Assembly: GCF_014199415.1 (NCBI RefSeq)
Contig: NZ_JACIJN010000009.1
Span: 62,001-126,000 of the forward strand
Source of the DNA: Sphingomonas endophytica
Lineage (GTDB): Bacteria > Pseudomonadota > Alphaproteobacteria > Sphingomonadales > Sphingomonadaceae
Direction of reading: 5' to 3'
DNA length: 64,000 nt
In this document: one piece after another, positions 1 to 8,355 of the stretch
How positions within the stretch are numbered: position 1 is the stretch's first letter
Layout of the letters: every line of letters begins with the position of its first letter
Notes under the pieces: model-generated
Told to the model about the DNA's origin: nothing
Seen by the model: the letters and a program-made list of their open reading frames with translations, nothing else
Databases searched by the model: none
Position numbers and translations under genes: made by a program

Positions 1-1
1 G

Positions 2-838
2 CGGCGCGACTTCACGATGAACGCGCTCTACGCCGATCCGCTGACCGGCGAGGTGTTCGACTGGTTCGGCGGGCTCGACGATCTCGCCGCACGGCGCGTG
101 CGCTTCATCGGCGATCCCTATCGCCGCATCGCCGAGGATCACCTGCGCATCCTGCGCTTCTTCCGTTTCCATGCGCGCTTCGGCGACGCGATCAATGCCG
201 ACGGGCTCGACGCGTGCGTGGCGCGCGCCAATGACCTGATGGCGCTCAGCCGCGAGCGGATCGCCGCCGAATTGCTCAAGCTCTTCGTCGCGCCCGGCGC
301 GGTGCCGGTGGTGACGTTGATGGAGGCGCGCGGGATCTTTCGCCCGGTGCTCCCCGAGATCGATGCGGCAGGTGTCGCGCGGCTCGCGGCGCTGGCGACA
401 CGCGAATCGGCGGCCGGGATCGCGCCCGACGCGATCCGGCGGCTGGCGGCGCTGGTCGCGCCGGCGGCGGCCGAGGGCGTCGGCGCACGGCTCAAGCTGT
501 CGAACAACGATCGCAAGCGGCTGGTCCAGGCCAGTGCCGGCCCCGGCGACGAAGGCGCATGTGCGCTCGGCTACCGGGTCGGCATCGACAGCGCGATCGA
601 CCGGCTGCTGCTCGCCGGGGCCGATCCCGGCCCGCTCGTCGGGTGGGAGCGCCCGGCGCTGCCGATCGGCGGTGGCGCGCTGGTCGCGCGCGGGCTGGCG
701 AAGGGGCCGGACGTCGCGCGGACGCTACGCGCGGTCGAGGATCGCTGGATCGCGGAGGGCTTCCCGGCCGGCGACCGCGTCGAGGCGATCGCGGACGAGG
801 AAGTGGCTCAGGCGTTGCGCTCGCGCAGGAACGCATAG
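2..838 (+). CDS. CCA tRNA nucleotidyltransferase / poly(A) polymerase family, 3' part
   Basis: The reading frame is open from base 2, so the gene starts before the window and about 278 residues are visible. The first residues (RRDFTMNALY) are the class II nucleotidyltransferase motif just after the catalytic aspartates, followed by GDPYRRIAEDHLRILRFFRF, the template-binding region of CCA-adding enzymes. The visible part carries the neck and body domains; the catalytic DxD lies outside. The enzyme adds or repairs the 3' CCA of tRNAs in the cytoplasm. Its 3' end overlaps the convergent GGDEF/EAL gene by about 31 bases. The choice between CCA-adding enzyme and poly(A) polymerase is not firm, but alphaproteobacteria usually carry the CCA-adding type. 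Confidence 0.9.
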   Translation, partial: RRDFTMNALYADPLTGEVFDWFGGLDDLAARRVRFIGDPYRRIAEDHLRILRFFRFHARFGDAINADGLDACVARANDLMALSRERIAAELLKLFVAPGAVPVVTLMEARGIFRPVLPEIDAAGVARLAALATRESAAGIAPDAIRRLAALVAPAAAEGVGARLKLSNNDRKRLVQASAGPGDEGACALGYRVGIDSAIDRLLLAGADPGPLVGWERPALPIGGGALVARGLAKGPDVARTLRAVEDRWIAEGFPAGDRVEAIADEEVAQALRSRRNA

Positions 839-2478
839 GCCGCATCGAGTTCGAGCGGCCGCGCATAGGCATAGCCCTGCCCGAGGGTGCAGCCGAGCGC
901 GGCCAGCGTCTGTCCGACGTCGATGGCCTCGATCCCCTCGGCGACCGTGTCCATCCCCAGCGCCTGCGCCAGCCCGAGGATCGCACGGACGATCGCCACC
1001 TTGTCTCGGTCGGTCAGCAGCCCGGTGACGAAGCTGCGGTCGATCTTGAGCACGTCGATCGGCAGCTTCTGCAACGAGGCGAGATTCGAGAAACCGGTCC
1101 CGAAATCGTCCATCGCGATCGAGACGCCGGTTTCCTTCAGCCCGGTCAGCACGCGCGCGATCCGGTCGGGATCGTTGATGAGCGCGCTCTCGGTGATCTC
1201 CAGCTTGAGCCGTGCGCCAGCCAGCCCGCTGTCGTGGAGCGCACGCCGCACGACGCCCGCGATCGAATCGCGCTGCAACTGGATCGGCGACAGGTTCACC
1301 GCCACCGTCACCCCGCAATCGCCCCCGGCGCGCCGGTCCCAGTCCGCCAGCGTGCGCAGTGCGCTGTCGAGCGCCCAGCGGCCGAGCGGCACGATCAGCC
1401 CCGATTCCTCGGCGACCGGGATGAACCGGCCCGGTTCGTGGCGGACACCCTGTTCGTCGGTCCAGCGTGCCAGCGCCTCGAAGCCGTTGACGCGCCCGGT
1501 GCCCAGATCGCAGATCGGCTGGTAGACGAGGTTGAGCTGCTCGCTCTCGATCGCGCGGCGCAGCGCGGTTTCCATCGCGAATTCGGCGCGTGCCGAGTCG
1601 AGCGCGCGCGTCTGATAGGCTTCGGCGTTCTTGGTCGCCTTGGACTTCTTCATCGCGACCTGCGCGTGGCGGATCACGTCCTCGGCATCGCTGACCCCGG
1701 CGTCGCCGAACGCGATGCCGATCGCGCACGACACGCGCAGCTCATATTCGCTCAGCCGGAACGGCGTCGCCAGCGCGTCGCGGATGCGGCGCGCGACCTG
1801 ATCGGCCTCTTCGCGCCCGGCATCGATCGTCAGCAGCACGCCGAATTCGTCCCCGCCGGTCCGCGCGAGCGTATCGCGGTGGCGCAGCGCGCCCTTGATC
1901 CGCCGCGCAACGGTGATGAGCAATTCGTCGCCGGTCAGCGAGCCCAGGCAGGCGTTGAAGCGGCTGAAGCGATCGAGGTCGATCATCAGCACCGCCCAGC
2001 AGGCGGTGCCCTGCGCGATGCTCGCCTCCAGCGCGTCGGTGAAGCCGCCGCGGTTCGGCAGCCCGGTCAGGCTGTCGGTCGACATCTCGCGGCGCAACGT
2101 TTCCTCGGTGCGCACCTCGGCGGTCTGGTCGACGAACGACACGATGCACGCCGGATCGGCGCGTTGCGGCAGGCGCGACAGCGTCAGGCGGTAATGCCGC
2201 CGCTCGACCGCCGCGCCGGTCTGCCAATCGCGTTCCTCGTTTTCGGCTGCCGAGGCGAGGAAGGTTTCGACGATCGGCTTGAGGTTCGGTTCGTCGAGCA
2301 GCCGCGCGCGGGAAAAGGCGCGGTTGTGGACCTCGAAGCGCGCGCGCCCCTCCGCCAGCGATGCCAGCGCGAGCGGGATCGGCACGAGCTCCATCGAGCC
2401 CTGCTGCGCGGTCAGACCGGGCGACTCGCGCAGAGTCGCCGTTTGCCGCATCAGCCAAGTCGCACGCGTTGCCATCAC
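808..2478 (-). CDS. Diguanylate cyclase/phosphodiesterase (GGDEF-EAL)
   Basis: A 556-residue cytoplasmic cyclic-di-GMP protein. Residues about 25-125 form a PAS-like sensor region ending in SFVDQTAEVRTEE, which leads into a GGDEF domain (about 130-295). The motif GGDEF is intact at 208-212 and an inhibitory RxxD site sits just before it (R199-D202), so cyclase activity and product feedback are plausible. The EAL domain (about 310-550) keeps EAL at 334-336 and the DDFGTGFSNL loop with a conserved KIDRSF, so phosphodiesterase activity is plausible too. No membrane segment is seen. The start is one of two adjacent ATGs. It overlaps the convergent nucleotidyltransferase gene. Which activity dominates cannot be told from sequence. 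Confidence 0.93.
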   Translation of the reverse strand: MMATRATWLMRQTATLRESPGLTAQQGSMELVPIPLALASLAEGRARFEVHNRAFSRARLLDEPNLKPIVETFLASAAENEERDWQTGAAVERRHYRLTLSRLPQRADPACIVSFVDQTAEVRTEETLRREMSTDSLTGLPNRGGFTDALEASIAQGTACWAVLMIDLDRFSRFNACLGSLTGDELLITVARRIKGALRHRDTLARTGGDEFGVLLTIDAGREEADQVARRIRDALATPFRLSEYELRVSCAIGIAFGDAGVSDAEDVIRHAQVAMKKSKATKNAEAYQTRALDSARAEFAMETALRRAIESEQLNLVYQPICDLGTGRVNGFEALARWTDEQGVRHEPGRFIPVAEESGLIVPLGRWALDSALRTLADWDRRAGGDCGVTVAVNLSPIQLQRDSIAGVVRRALHDSGLAGARLKLEITESALINDPDRIARVLTGLKETGVSIAMDDFGTGFSNLASLQKLPIDVLKIDRSFVTGLLTDRDKVAIVRAILGLAQALGMDTVAEGIEAIDVGQTLAALGCTLGQGYAYARPLELDAAYAFLRERNA

Positions 2479-2603
2479 GGTCTTGACTAGGGCCGAAGGG
2501 TTAAGGGCGGCTTTAAGACCGCGAAATGACGCGGGGTAATCGATACGCTGCCGGTACGACCTCTGGCGGCGGTGATGATCGGATGGTTAACGCGTCGGCA
2601 GGG

Positions 2604-4853
2604 TCAGAATCGATTGTCGCGCGGAAAGCCGTTGGGCGGCATCCGCCCCGCCGCGCCGCGCGCGGTGCGCCACTGCGACAGGTCCGCCTCGGTACGCGTC
2701 CGCCCGCTGCCCCCGCCCATCGCCCAGCTCAGCCCCTCGGCGAACACCAGGGTCCGCGCATCCGCCAACCCGCCGTCGCGATAGCGTTGCAATTGCACGC
2801 CCTGCCCGCGCGTCATCTCGGGCAGATCGGCAATCGGGAACAGCGCCAGCTTGCGATTGTCGCCGATCACCGCCACGAAATCGTCGGCCGGCGCGACCGG
2901 ACGGACGACCACCAGCGTCGCGCCGGGGCGCGGCGTCACCACCGTCTTGCCCTTGCGCGTTTCCGCCATCACCTCGGCCACCGGCACGATGAAGCCGCGC
3001 CCGTCGCTCGCCGCGACCAGCAGCCGCGCCGCGCGCGCCGCACTCAGGAAGGCGACGATCGGCACGCTGCCGTCGAGATCGATCGACGCGCGCACCGGCT
3101 CGCCGAACCCGCGCCCGCCCGGCAATTTGTCGGCCGCCAGCGTGAAGAACCGCCCGTTGCCCGCGGCGAGCAGCAATTTGTCGGTGGTCTGCGCATGGAA
3201 GGCGAAGGCCGGGCCGTCGCCCTCCTTAAACTTCAGCGTCTCGGGCGCGGAGAGGTCGACATGCCCCTTCATCGCGCGGATCCAGCCCCGCGCGGACAGG
3301 ATCACGCTGATCGGCTCGCGCTCGATCATCGCCTCCAGCGGAATGTCGCGCGCCGCCGCCTGTTCGCGCAGCTCGGTCCGCCGCTTGCCCAGCGCGGTCT
3401 CGGGGCCGTAGCGGTCGCGCACCTTGCGGAAATCGGCCTTGAGCCGCGTGCGCTGCTTCGCCTCGGAGCCGAGCAACGCGGTCAGCGTCGCCTGCTCCTT
3501 CTCCAGCGCCGCCTGCTCGCGCTTCAGCTCCATTTCCTCCAGCCGCCGCAGGCTGCGCAGCCGCATGTTGAGGATCGCCTCGGCCTGGCGGTCGGTCAGC
3601 TGGAACTCGGCGATCATCACCGCCTTGGGCTCGTCCTCGGTGCGGATGATCTCGATCACGCGGTCGAGGTTGAGGAAGGCGACGATATAGCCGCCTAGCA
3701 ATTCCAGCCGGTCGGCGATCTTGCCCAGCCGATGCTCGGTACGGCGTTGCAGCACCACGAACTGATGCTCGACCCACGCCGCCAGCGCCGCACGCAGCGA
3801 CATCACGCGCGGCGTCCGCTCCTTGTCGAGCACGTTGAGATTGAGCGGGACGCGCGTCTCCAGGTCGGACAGCCGGAACAGCCCGTCCATCAACACCTGC
3901 GCGTCGACGGTGCGGCTGCGCGGCTCCAGCACGATCCGCACCTGCTCGTCCGATTCGTCGCGGACATCGGCGAGGATCGGCAGCTTCTTGTCCTCGATCA
4001 GCGCCGCGAGCTGCTCGATCAATTTGCCCTTGGCGACGCCATACGGAATCTCGGAAACGACCAGATGCCAGCCGCCGCCCTTCTCGGCGATCTTCTCGAT
4101 CCGCGCGCGCACCCGGAACGCCCCGCGCCCCGTCGCATAACATTCGGCGATGATTGCGGGCGGGTCGACCAGCAAGCCGCCGGTCGGAAAGTCCGGCCCC
4201 TTCACATGTTCGAGGATCGCGGCATCGTCGGCGTCGGGCCGGTCGATCAGCATGATCGCGGCGTCCATCAGCTCGGCGGCATTGTGCGGCGGGACGCTGG
4301 TCGCCATCCCGACCGCGATCCCGCTCGCGCCGTTCGCGAGCAGATTGGGGAAGGCGCCGGGGAACAGCTCGGGCTCCTGCTCCTCGCCGTTATAGGTCGG
4401 GCGGAACTCGGTCGCGTCCTCGTCCAGCCCGTCCATCAGGTCGATCGCGACCTGCGTCAGCCGCGCCTCGGTGTAACGGTACGCAGCGGCGTTATCGCCG
4501 TCGATGTTGCCGAAATTGCCCTGCCCGTCGACCAGCGGATAGCGGAGCGCGAAATCCTGCGCCAACCGTACCATCGCGTCATAGACCGACTGGTCGCCAT
4601 GCGGATGGTACTTACCGATCACGTCGCCGACGACGCGCGCGCACTTCTTGTAGCCCGAAGCCGGATCGAGCTTGAGCAGCCGCATCGCCCACAGCAGCCG
4701 CCGGTGGACCGGCTTCAGGCCGTCCCGCACATCCGGCAACGACCGCGCGGTGATCGTCGACAGCGCATAGACGAGATACCGCTCGCTCAGCGCACTGTCG
4801 AACGGGGCGTCGAGGATGCCGATCGGAGGGTTGTCGGAGAGGTCGGTGGCCAT
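2604..4853 (-). CDS. parC: DNA topoisomerase IV subunit A
   Basis: A 749-residue type IIA topoisomerase subunit that decatenates chromosomes together with ParE. The start MATDLSDNPPIGILDAPF is chosen because homology begins there; the frame is open further upstream, but that part overlaps the LysR gene and looks non-coding. The breakage-reunion domain is intact, with catalytic Tyr127 in AAAYRYTEARL and an HPHGD motif at 83-87. At the position of the quinolone-contact serine (E. coli ParC Ser80) there is Gln88, and the Glu84 position is Asp92. The C-terminal beta-pinwheel (about 490-740) is ParC-like, short and without a GyrA box. The gene stands alone. Confidence 0.95.
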   Translation of the reverse strand: MATDLSDNPPIGILDAPFDSALSERYLVYALSTITARSLPDVRDGLKPVHRRLLWAMRLLKLDPASGYKKCARVVGDVIGKYHPHGDQSVYDAMVRLAQDFALRYPLVDGQGNFGNIDGDNAAAYRYTEARLTQVAIDLMDGLDEDATEFRPTYNGEEQEPELFPGAFPNLLANGASGIAVGMATSVPPHNAAELMDAAIMLIDRPDADDAAILEHVKGPDFPTGGLLVDPPAIIAECYATGRGAFRVRARIEKIAEKGGGWHLVVSEIPYGVAKGKLIEQLAALIEDKKLPILADVRDESDEQVRIVLEPRSRTVDAQVLMDGLFRLSDLETRVPLNLNVLDKERTPRVMSLRAALAAWVEHQFVVLQRRTEHRLGKIADRLELLGGYIVAFLNLDRVIEIIRTEDEPKAVMIAEFQLTDRQAEAILNMRLRSLRRLEEMELKREQAALEKEQATLTALLGSEAKQRTRLKADFRKVRDRYGPETALGKRRTELREQAAARDIPLEAMIEREPISVILSARGWIRAMKGHVDLSAPETLKFKEGDGPAFAFHAQTTDKLLLAAGNGRFFTLAADKLPGGRGFGEPVRASIDLDGSVPIVAFLSAARAARLLVAASDGRGFIVPVAEVMAETRKGKTVVTPRPGATLVVVRPVAPADDFVAVIGDNRKLALFPIADLPEMTRGQGVQLQRYRDGGLADARTLVFAEGLSWAMGGGSGRTRTEADLSQWRTARGAAGRMPPNGFPRDNRF

Positions 4854-4905
4854 GTCGGCGCGGGTGGTAGCAGCGCGGGGCGACGTTCCACAACCGTTCC
4901 GCGCG

Positions 4906-5793
4906 TCAGCGCGGTGAATCGCCGAGCGTGGCGAGCAGCCATTCGCGGAAGCGCTTGATCTTGACCACCCTGGCCCGCGCCTCGGGATAGACCAGCCAAT
5001 AGGCTTCGCCGTCGCGCCCGACACGCGCGAACGGCTGCACCAGCCGCCCGGCGGCGAGATCGTTCTGCCAGAACAGCGGCGTGAGCATCGCCACCCCCTG
5101 CCCGGCGATTGCGGCGCGTCCCTCGTGCGCTTGCGAATCGAGCCGGATGCCGGTGTGCCGCGCCGCGACCACGTCCAGCCCGGCGTCACGCAGCCATGTC
5201 GCCCACCATGGATCGTGCGCGCTGATGAGCGGCAGCTGGAGCAGATCGGCGGGTTCGAGTCGCCCGCCATGGTCATCAAGGAACGAGGGCGCGCACATCG
5301 GGGTGAAGTCGAGCGTCATCAGCCGGTGCGCGGCGAGCCCCGGCCACCCGCCTGCGCCGGAGCGGATCGCGACATCGATCTCGTCGGCGGCGAAGTCGGC
5401 GAGCCGGTTGTCGGTGAGCATCCGCACCGCCGTGTCGGGATGCGCGAGCTGGAAGCCGCCGAGTCGCCACGCCAGCCACAGGTTCGCGAAGGTGTTGGTG
5501 GTCGAGACGGTCAGCACCGCCTCGTCCTCGACGCGCAGCCCGGCGAAGGCGGCGTCGATCGAGTCGAACGCCGCGGTAAGCTGCGCGGCGGCGCGACGCC
5601 CGGCCTCGGTCAACACCACGCGCCGCCGTTCGCGCCGGAACAGCGGCAGGCCAAGCCGTTCTTCAAGCAGGCGAATTTGATAACTGACCGCCGCCTGCGT
5701 CATCCCCAGCTCCGCCGCGGCGACGGTGAAATTCTCGTGGCGCGCGGCCGCCTCGAACACGCGGACGGCGGCGAGCGGCGGCAGGTGGCGCAT
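4906..5793 (-). CDS. LysR-family transcriptional regulator, GcvA-like
   Basis: A 295-residue regulator. The N-terminal winged helix-turn-helix (residues about 5-62, LAAVRVFEAAARHENFTVAA then MTQAAVSYQIRLLEERLGLP) is the GcvA-type LysR domain. The rest is a periplasmic-binding-protein-like effector domain (about 90-290) with the GcvA-type ending (GEAYWLVYPEARA). The effector is unknown. A perfect GATAAG-N5-CTTATC palindrome lies 9-25 bases before the start and probably serves for autoregulation. A small gene runs divergently at 5896, the usual arrangement for a LysR regulator and its target. Confidence 0.92.
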   Translation of the reverse strand: MRHLPPLAAVRVFEAAARHENFTVAAAELGMTQAAVSYQIRLLEERLGLPLFRRERRRVVLTEAGRRAAAQLTAAFDSIDAAFAGLRVEDEAVLTVSTTNTFANLWLAWRLGGFQLAHPDTAVRMLTDNRLADFAADEIDVAIRSGAGGWPGLAAHRLMTLDFTPMCAPSFLDDHGGRLEPADLLQLPLISAHDPWWATWLRDAGLDVVAARHTGIRLDSQAHEGRAAIAGQGVAMLTPLFWQNDLAAGRLVQPFARVGRDGEAYWLVYPEARARVVKIKRFREWLLATLGDSPR

Positions 5794-5801
5794 CTCTCAA
5801 C

Positions 5802-5818
5802 GATAAGGCGCACTTATC
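5802..5818. promoter_or_regulatory. Palindromic LysR operator candidate
   Basis: GATAAG (5802-5807), five bases, CTTATC (5813-5818): a perfect inverted repeat that also satisfies the T-N11-A rule for LysR boxes. It lies just upstream of the LysR gene and about 80 bases upstream of the divergent small ORF, so one regulator could control both. The palindrome is seen directly; its binding partner is inferred from position. Confidence 0.6.
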
Positions 5819-5895
5819 AACTTCGTCCATCGCTTTGTTGGCGCGGATCGGTGCTGCGGCGCATCATCCCTGGGGTCTAGCGAAGGAGCATGGAC

Positions 5896-6057
5896 ATGAA
5901 CGCCGAGTTCGAAAGCCAGGTCTACGTCGCCCATCACCGGCAACTCTCCCGCATCATTCACCGCTTCGTTCAGCGCACGCTGGCGGGCATGGCGCGTCTC
6001 CACCGCCGGCAATTCGCCGCGCCGTGGCAGGCTCCGCCGCGCGCCTGCCACGATTAG
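5896..6057 (+). CDS. Small basic protein divergent from the LysR gene
   Basis: A 53-residue ORF (MNAEFESQVYVAHHRQ...ACHD), rich in His, Arg and Gln. An AAGGAG Shine-Dalgarno at 5883-5888 stands 7 bases before the ATG at 5896; another ATG at 5890 is too close to it. There is no signal peptide, membrane helix or cysteine motif. It is transcribed away from the LysR gene across the palindrome at 5802-5818, which suggests it is the regulator's target. I do not recognise the family. The start is followed by a plausible amphipathic helix (QLSRIIHRFVQRTLAGMARL). Confidence 0.55.
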   Translation: MNAEFESQVYVAHHRQLSRIIHRFVQRTLAGMARLHRRQFAAPWQAPPRACHD

Positions 6058-6080
6058 CATCGCTCGCCGAACCCCTGCTG

Positions 6081-6164
6081 CGTCGCCCCGGACTTGATCC
6101 GGGGCCCCGCTTGTTCGACGACCCGCGCAAAAAGCGGGATCCCGGATCAGGTGCGGGACGACGG
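6081..6164. repeat. Family B palindromic repeat
   Basis: CGTCGCCCCGGACTTGATCC at the left pairs with a GGGATCCCGGATC segment at the right around a CCCGC...AAAAAGCGGG inner stem. It matches the copies at 17552 and 28720. It lies in the gap between the small ORF and the OpgC gene; nothing else is seen between about 6165 and 6310. Confidence 0.7.
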
Positions 6165-6310
6165 GAATGAACCGGGACGTGGCGGCGCGAAAAAGCGGCG
6201 GGGCGTGCGCGACGGGTTCGCGGCGGCGGCATGGGCCGCTATCACGGTCATGCTGCACTGCACCGCAGCTGCGTCCCGCCGCCGTCTGAAACAGCCATGG
6301 AGCCCGCCGT

Positions 6311-7468
6311 TTGCCACGTTACGGATTGATCGACGGGCTGCGCGGTTTCTTCCTCGTCTTCATGCTCATCAACCATCTCGTCTTCACGGGCGGGTATTGG
6401 ATGCAGAACGTCAATCACAACAAGCTGGCGTTCGTCGAGGATGCGCAGGGCTTCGTCTTCCTGTCCGGGCTGATGATCGGGCTGGTCTATGGCCGCAAGA
6501 TGCTCAAGCTGGGGTATGACGAGGGGCGCGCGCAGGTCTGGCGGCGTGCCTTTCAGCTCTACCGATACGCGATGGGGATCGTGGTCGCCGTGCTGATCGC
6601 GCGCGCGCTGCTGCCCGGCGCACCACAGGCGTGGGGCAATTGGCTCGGCCATACCAGCCTGACCGGCGATCCGCTGCGGCTCGCGGCGATCGCGACCTTC
6701 CTGTTCCAGCCGACCGTCATGGACATCCTGCCGCAATATGTTCTCTACATGCTGGTCGCGCCGCCACTGGTGCGCTGGTGCCTCGACGGGCGGGTCGTGC
6801 CGGTCGCCACCGCGTCGATCATCCTGTGGATCGCCGGACAGCTCGCCATGCAGCGCTTCGTCACCGACCCGCTAGGACAGCTGGTCACCGCCAGCGACGG
6901 GCAGGGTCTGCGCGCCAGCTTCAACCTGCTCGGCTGGCAGCTGGTGTTCTTCTCAGGCATGATCGCGGGCGCGCTGACCGCCGCCGGACGCGTCAACTGG
7001 CGACGCTTGTTCCGCGCCGATGTCGCCACCCCCGCGAAGGTCGCGCTCGCGATCTGCCTGTTCTTCGCGCCGCTGCGGCTGCTCAGCGCCTACGGGATGC
7101 TGCCGCAATGGCTGATCGAGAAGATTGACCTGCTCGGCATCCGCGGCGACTTCGGGCCGATCTACCTCATCAACTTCGTCGCCGCGACCATCGGACTGAC
7201 GTGGCTGCTGATCGCCGGAAAGGATCACCCCCGGCTCGGCGTCCGGCGCATCGCCGAAATGGCGCGCGCGCTATTCTCGCTGGCGTTCCTGCGGCTGCTC
7301 GGGCGGCATTCGCTCCACGTCTATGTCTGGCACGTCGCGATCGTCTATGCGGTCTATTATGTCGACCAGACCCAGGGACCGTTCGCGACATGGCTGAAGA
7401 CCGCCATCGCCCTCGCCGGTATCGCCATCCTCGCGCTGCCAGCCTTGTGGCGCGAGCGCCGCAGCTGA
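6311..7468 (+). CDS. OpgC-domain membrane protein (putative acyl/succinyl transferase)
   Basis: A 385-residue polytopic membrane protein with about ten hydrophobic segments. The N-terminus (YGLIDGLRGFFLVFMLINHL) and HSLHVYVWHVAIVYAVYY near the C-terminus are typical of the OpgC/acyltransferase-3-like family, which modifies periplasmic glucans or other surface glycans. The substrate is unknown. The start is TTG at 6311: an in-frame TGA at 6287-6289 precedes it and no ATG or GTG lies between, so a TTG start is forced unless translation begins inside the first helix. Its 3' end overlaps the hydrolase gene, suggesting co-transcription. No glucan synthase gene (opgG/H) is near. Confidence 0.85.
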   Translation: MPRYGLIDGLRGFFLVFMLINHLVFTGGYWMQNVNHNKLAFVEDAQGFVFLSGLMIGLVYGRKMLKLGYDEGRAQVWRRAFQLYRYAMGIVVAVLIARALLPGAPQAWGNWLGHTSLTGDPLRLAAIATFLFQPTVMDILPQYVLYMLVAPPLVRWCLDGRVVPVATASIILWIAGQLAMQRFVTDPLGQLVTASDGQGLRASFNLLGWQLVFFSGMIAGALTAAGRVNWRRLFRADVATPAKVALAICLFFAPLRLLSAYGMLPQWLIEKIDLLGIRGDFGPIYLINFVAATIGLTWLLIAGKDHPRLGVRRIAEMARALFSLAFLRLLGRHSLHVYVWHVAIVYAVYYVDQTQGPFATWLKTAIALAGIAILALPALWRERRS

Positions 7469-8355
7469 TCGCGCTTGCCGCGGCGTTGCTCGCCACGGCA
7501 TGTACGACCGCGATGCCGCCGACGCCGCTTACCTGGGCCGATCTCAGCGCCCGCCCGCGCGCCACGCCCGACGCGACGATCGCTTATGGCAGCGACGCGA
7601 TGCAGAAGGTCGATGTCTGGCTGCCCGCGGGACCGGGACCGCATCGCACCGTGCTGATGGTACACGGCGGCTGCTGGCAGACCGAAATCGCCGACCGCCG
7701 GCTGATGGACTGGGTCGCCGACGACCTGCGCCGCAGCGGCTATGCGGTGTGGAACATCGACTATCGCGGCGTCGACCGCAGCGGCGGCGGCTATCCCGGC
7801 ACCTTCGCCGATGCGGCGGCCGCCGCCGACGCGCTGCGCACCCACGCCGCGCGCATCGGGCTCGACACCTCGCACATCGTCGCGGTCGGCCATTCGGCGG
7901 GCGGGCACCTCGCGCTGTGGCTCGCCGCGCGCCCCCGCCTCCCCGCGACCAGTCCGCTCGCCACCCGCGACCCGCTCAAGATCGCGCATGTCATCAGCCT
8001 CGGCGGCCTCCCCGATCTCGAAGCCACCGCCGCCAGCCCCGACAACGGCTGCGGCACCGAGGTGGTGGCGAAGCTGGTCGGCTCCGGCCGTGCCGACCCC
8101 TACGCCGACACCTCGGTTCCGCGGCTCTTTCCGCTCGGCGTGCCACAGGACCTCGTCAACGGTCGCGCCGACCGCATCATCCCGTTCCGCATGGCGACCG
8201 ACTATGTCGCCAAAGCACGCGCCGCCGGTGATCCGGCGACGCTGCATGAGGTGCCGGATACCGGCCACGTCGAGCTGGTCACGCCCGACACCGCGGCGTG
8301 GGCGGAGACCAAGCGGTTGATTGCGAAGGCATTCACATCGGAAGAGCGTCGATGA
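7447..8355 (+). CDS. Alpha/beta hydrolase lipoprotein
   Basis: About 302 residues. The GTG at 7447 gives MARAPQLIALAAALLATACT, a lipoprotein signal with the lipobox cysteine near residue 19, so this start is preferred over longer frames that only shadow the OpgC gene. The fold is an esterase/lipase: HGG oxyanion motif (VHGGCW), nucleophile Ser in GHSAGGH, and a C-terminal DTGHVEL region that supplies the His. It is probably anchored in the outer membrane facing the periplasm. It overlaps the OpgC gene by 22 bases and the DUF4349 gene by 4 (ATGA), so all three look like one operon. The substrate is unknown. Confidence 0.85.
   Translation: MARAPQLIALAAALLATACTTAMPPTPLTWADLSARPRATPDATIAYGSDAMQKVDVWLPAGPGPHRTVLMVHGGCWQTEIADRRLMDWVADDLRRSGYAVWNIDYRGVDRSGGGYPGTFADAAAAADALRTHAARIGLDTSHIVAVGHSAGGHLALWLAARPRLPATSPLATRDPLKIAHVISLGGLPDLEATAASPDNGCGTEVVAKLVGSGRADPYADTSVPRLFPLGVPQDLVNGRADRIIPFRMATDYVAKARAAGDPATLHEVPDTGHVELVTPDTAAWAETKRLIAKAFTSEERR

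Noticed and set aside
559..2490. Long plus-strand frame of 643 codons opposite the GGDEF/EAL gene
   Set aside because: It is antisense to a gene with intact domains; the sequence is Arg/Ala/Asp-rich without any motif, as expected in high-GC DNA.
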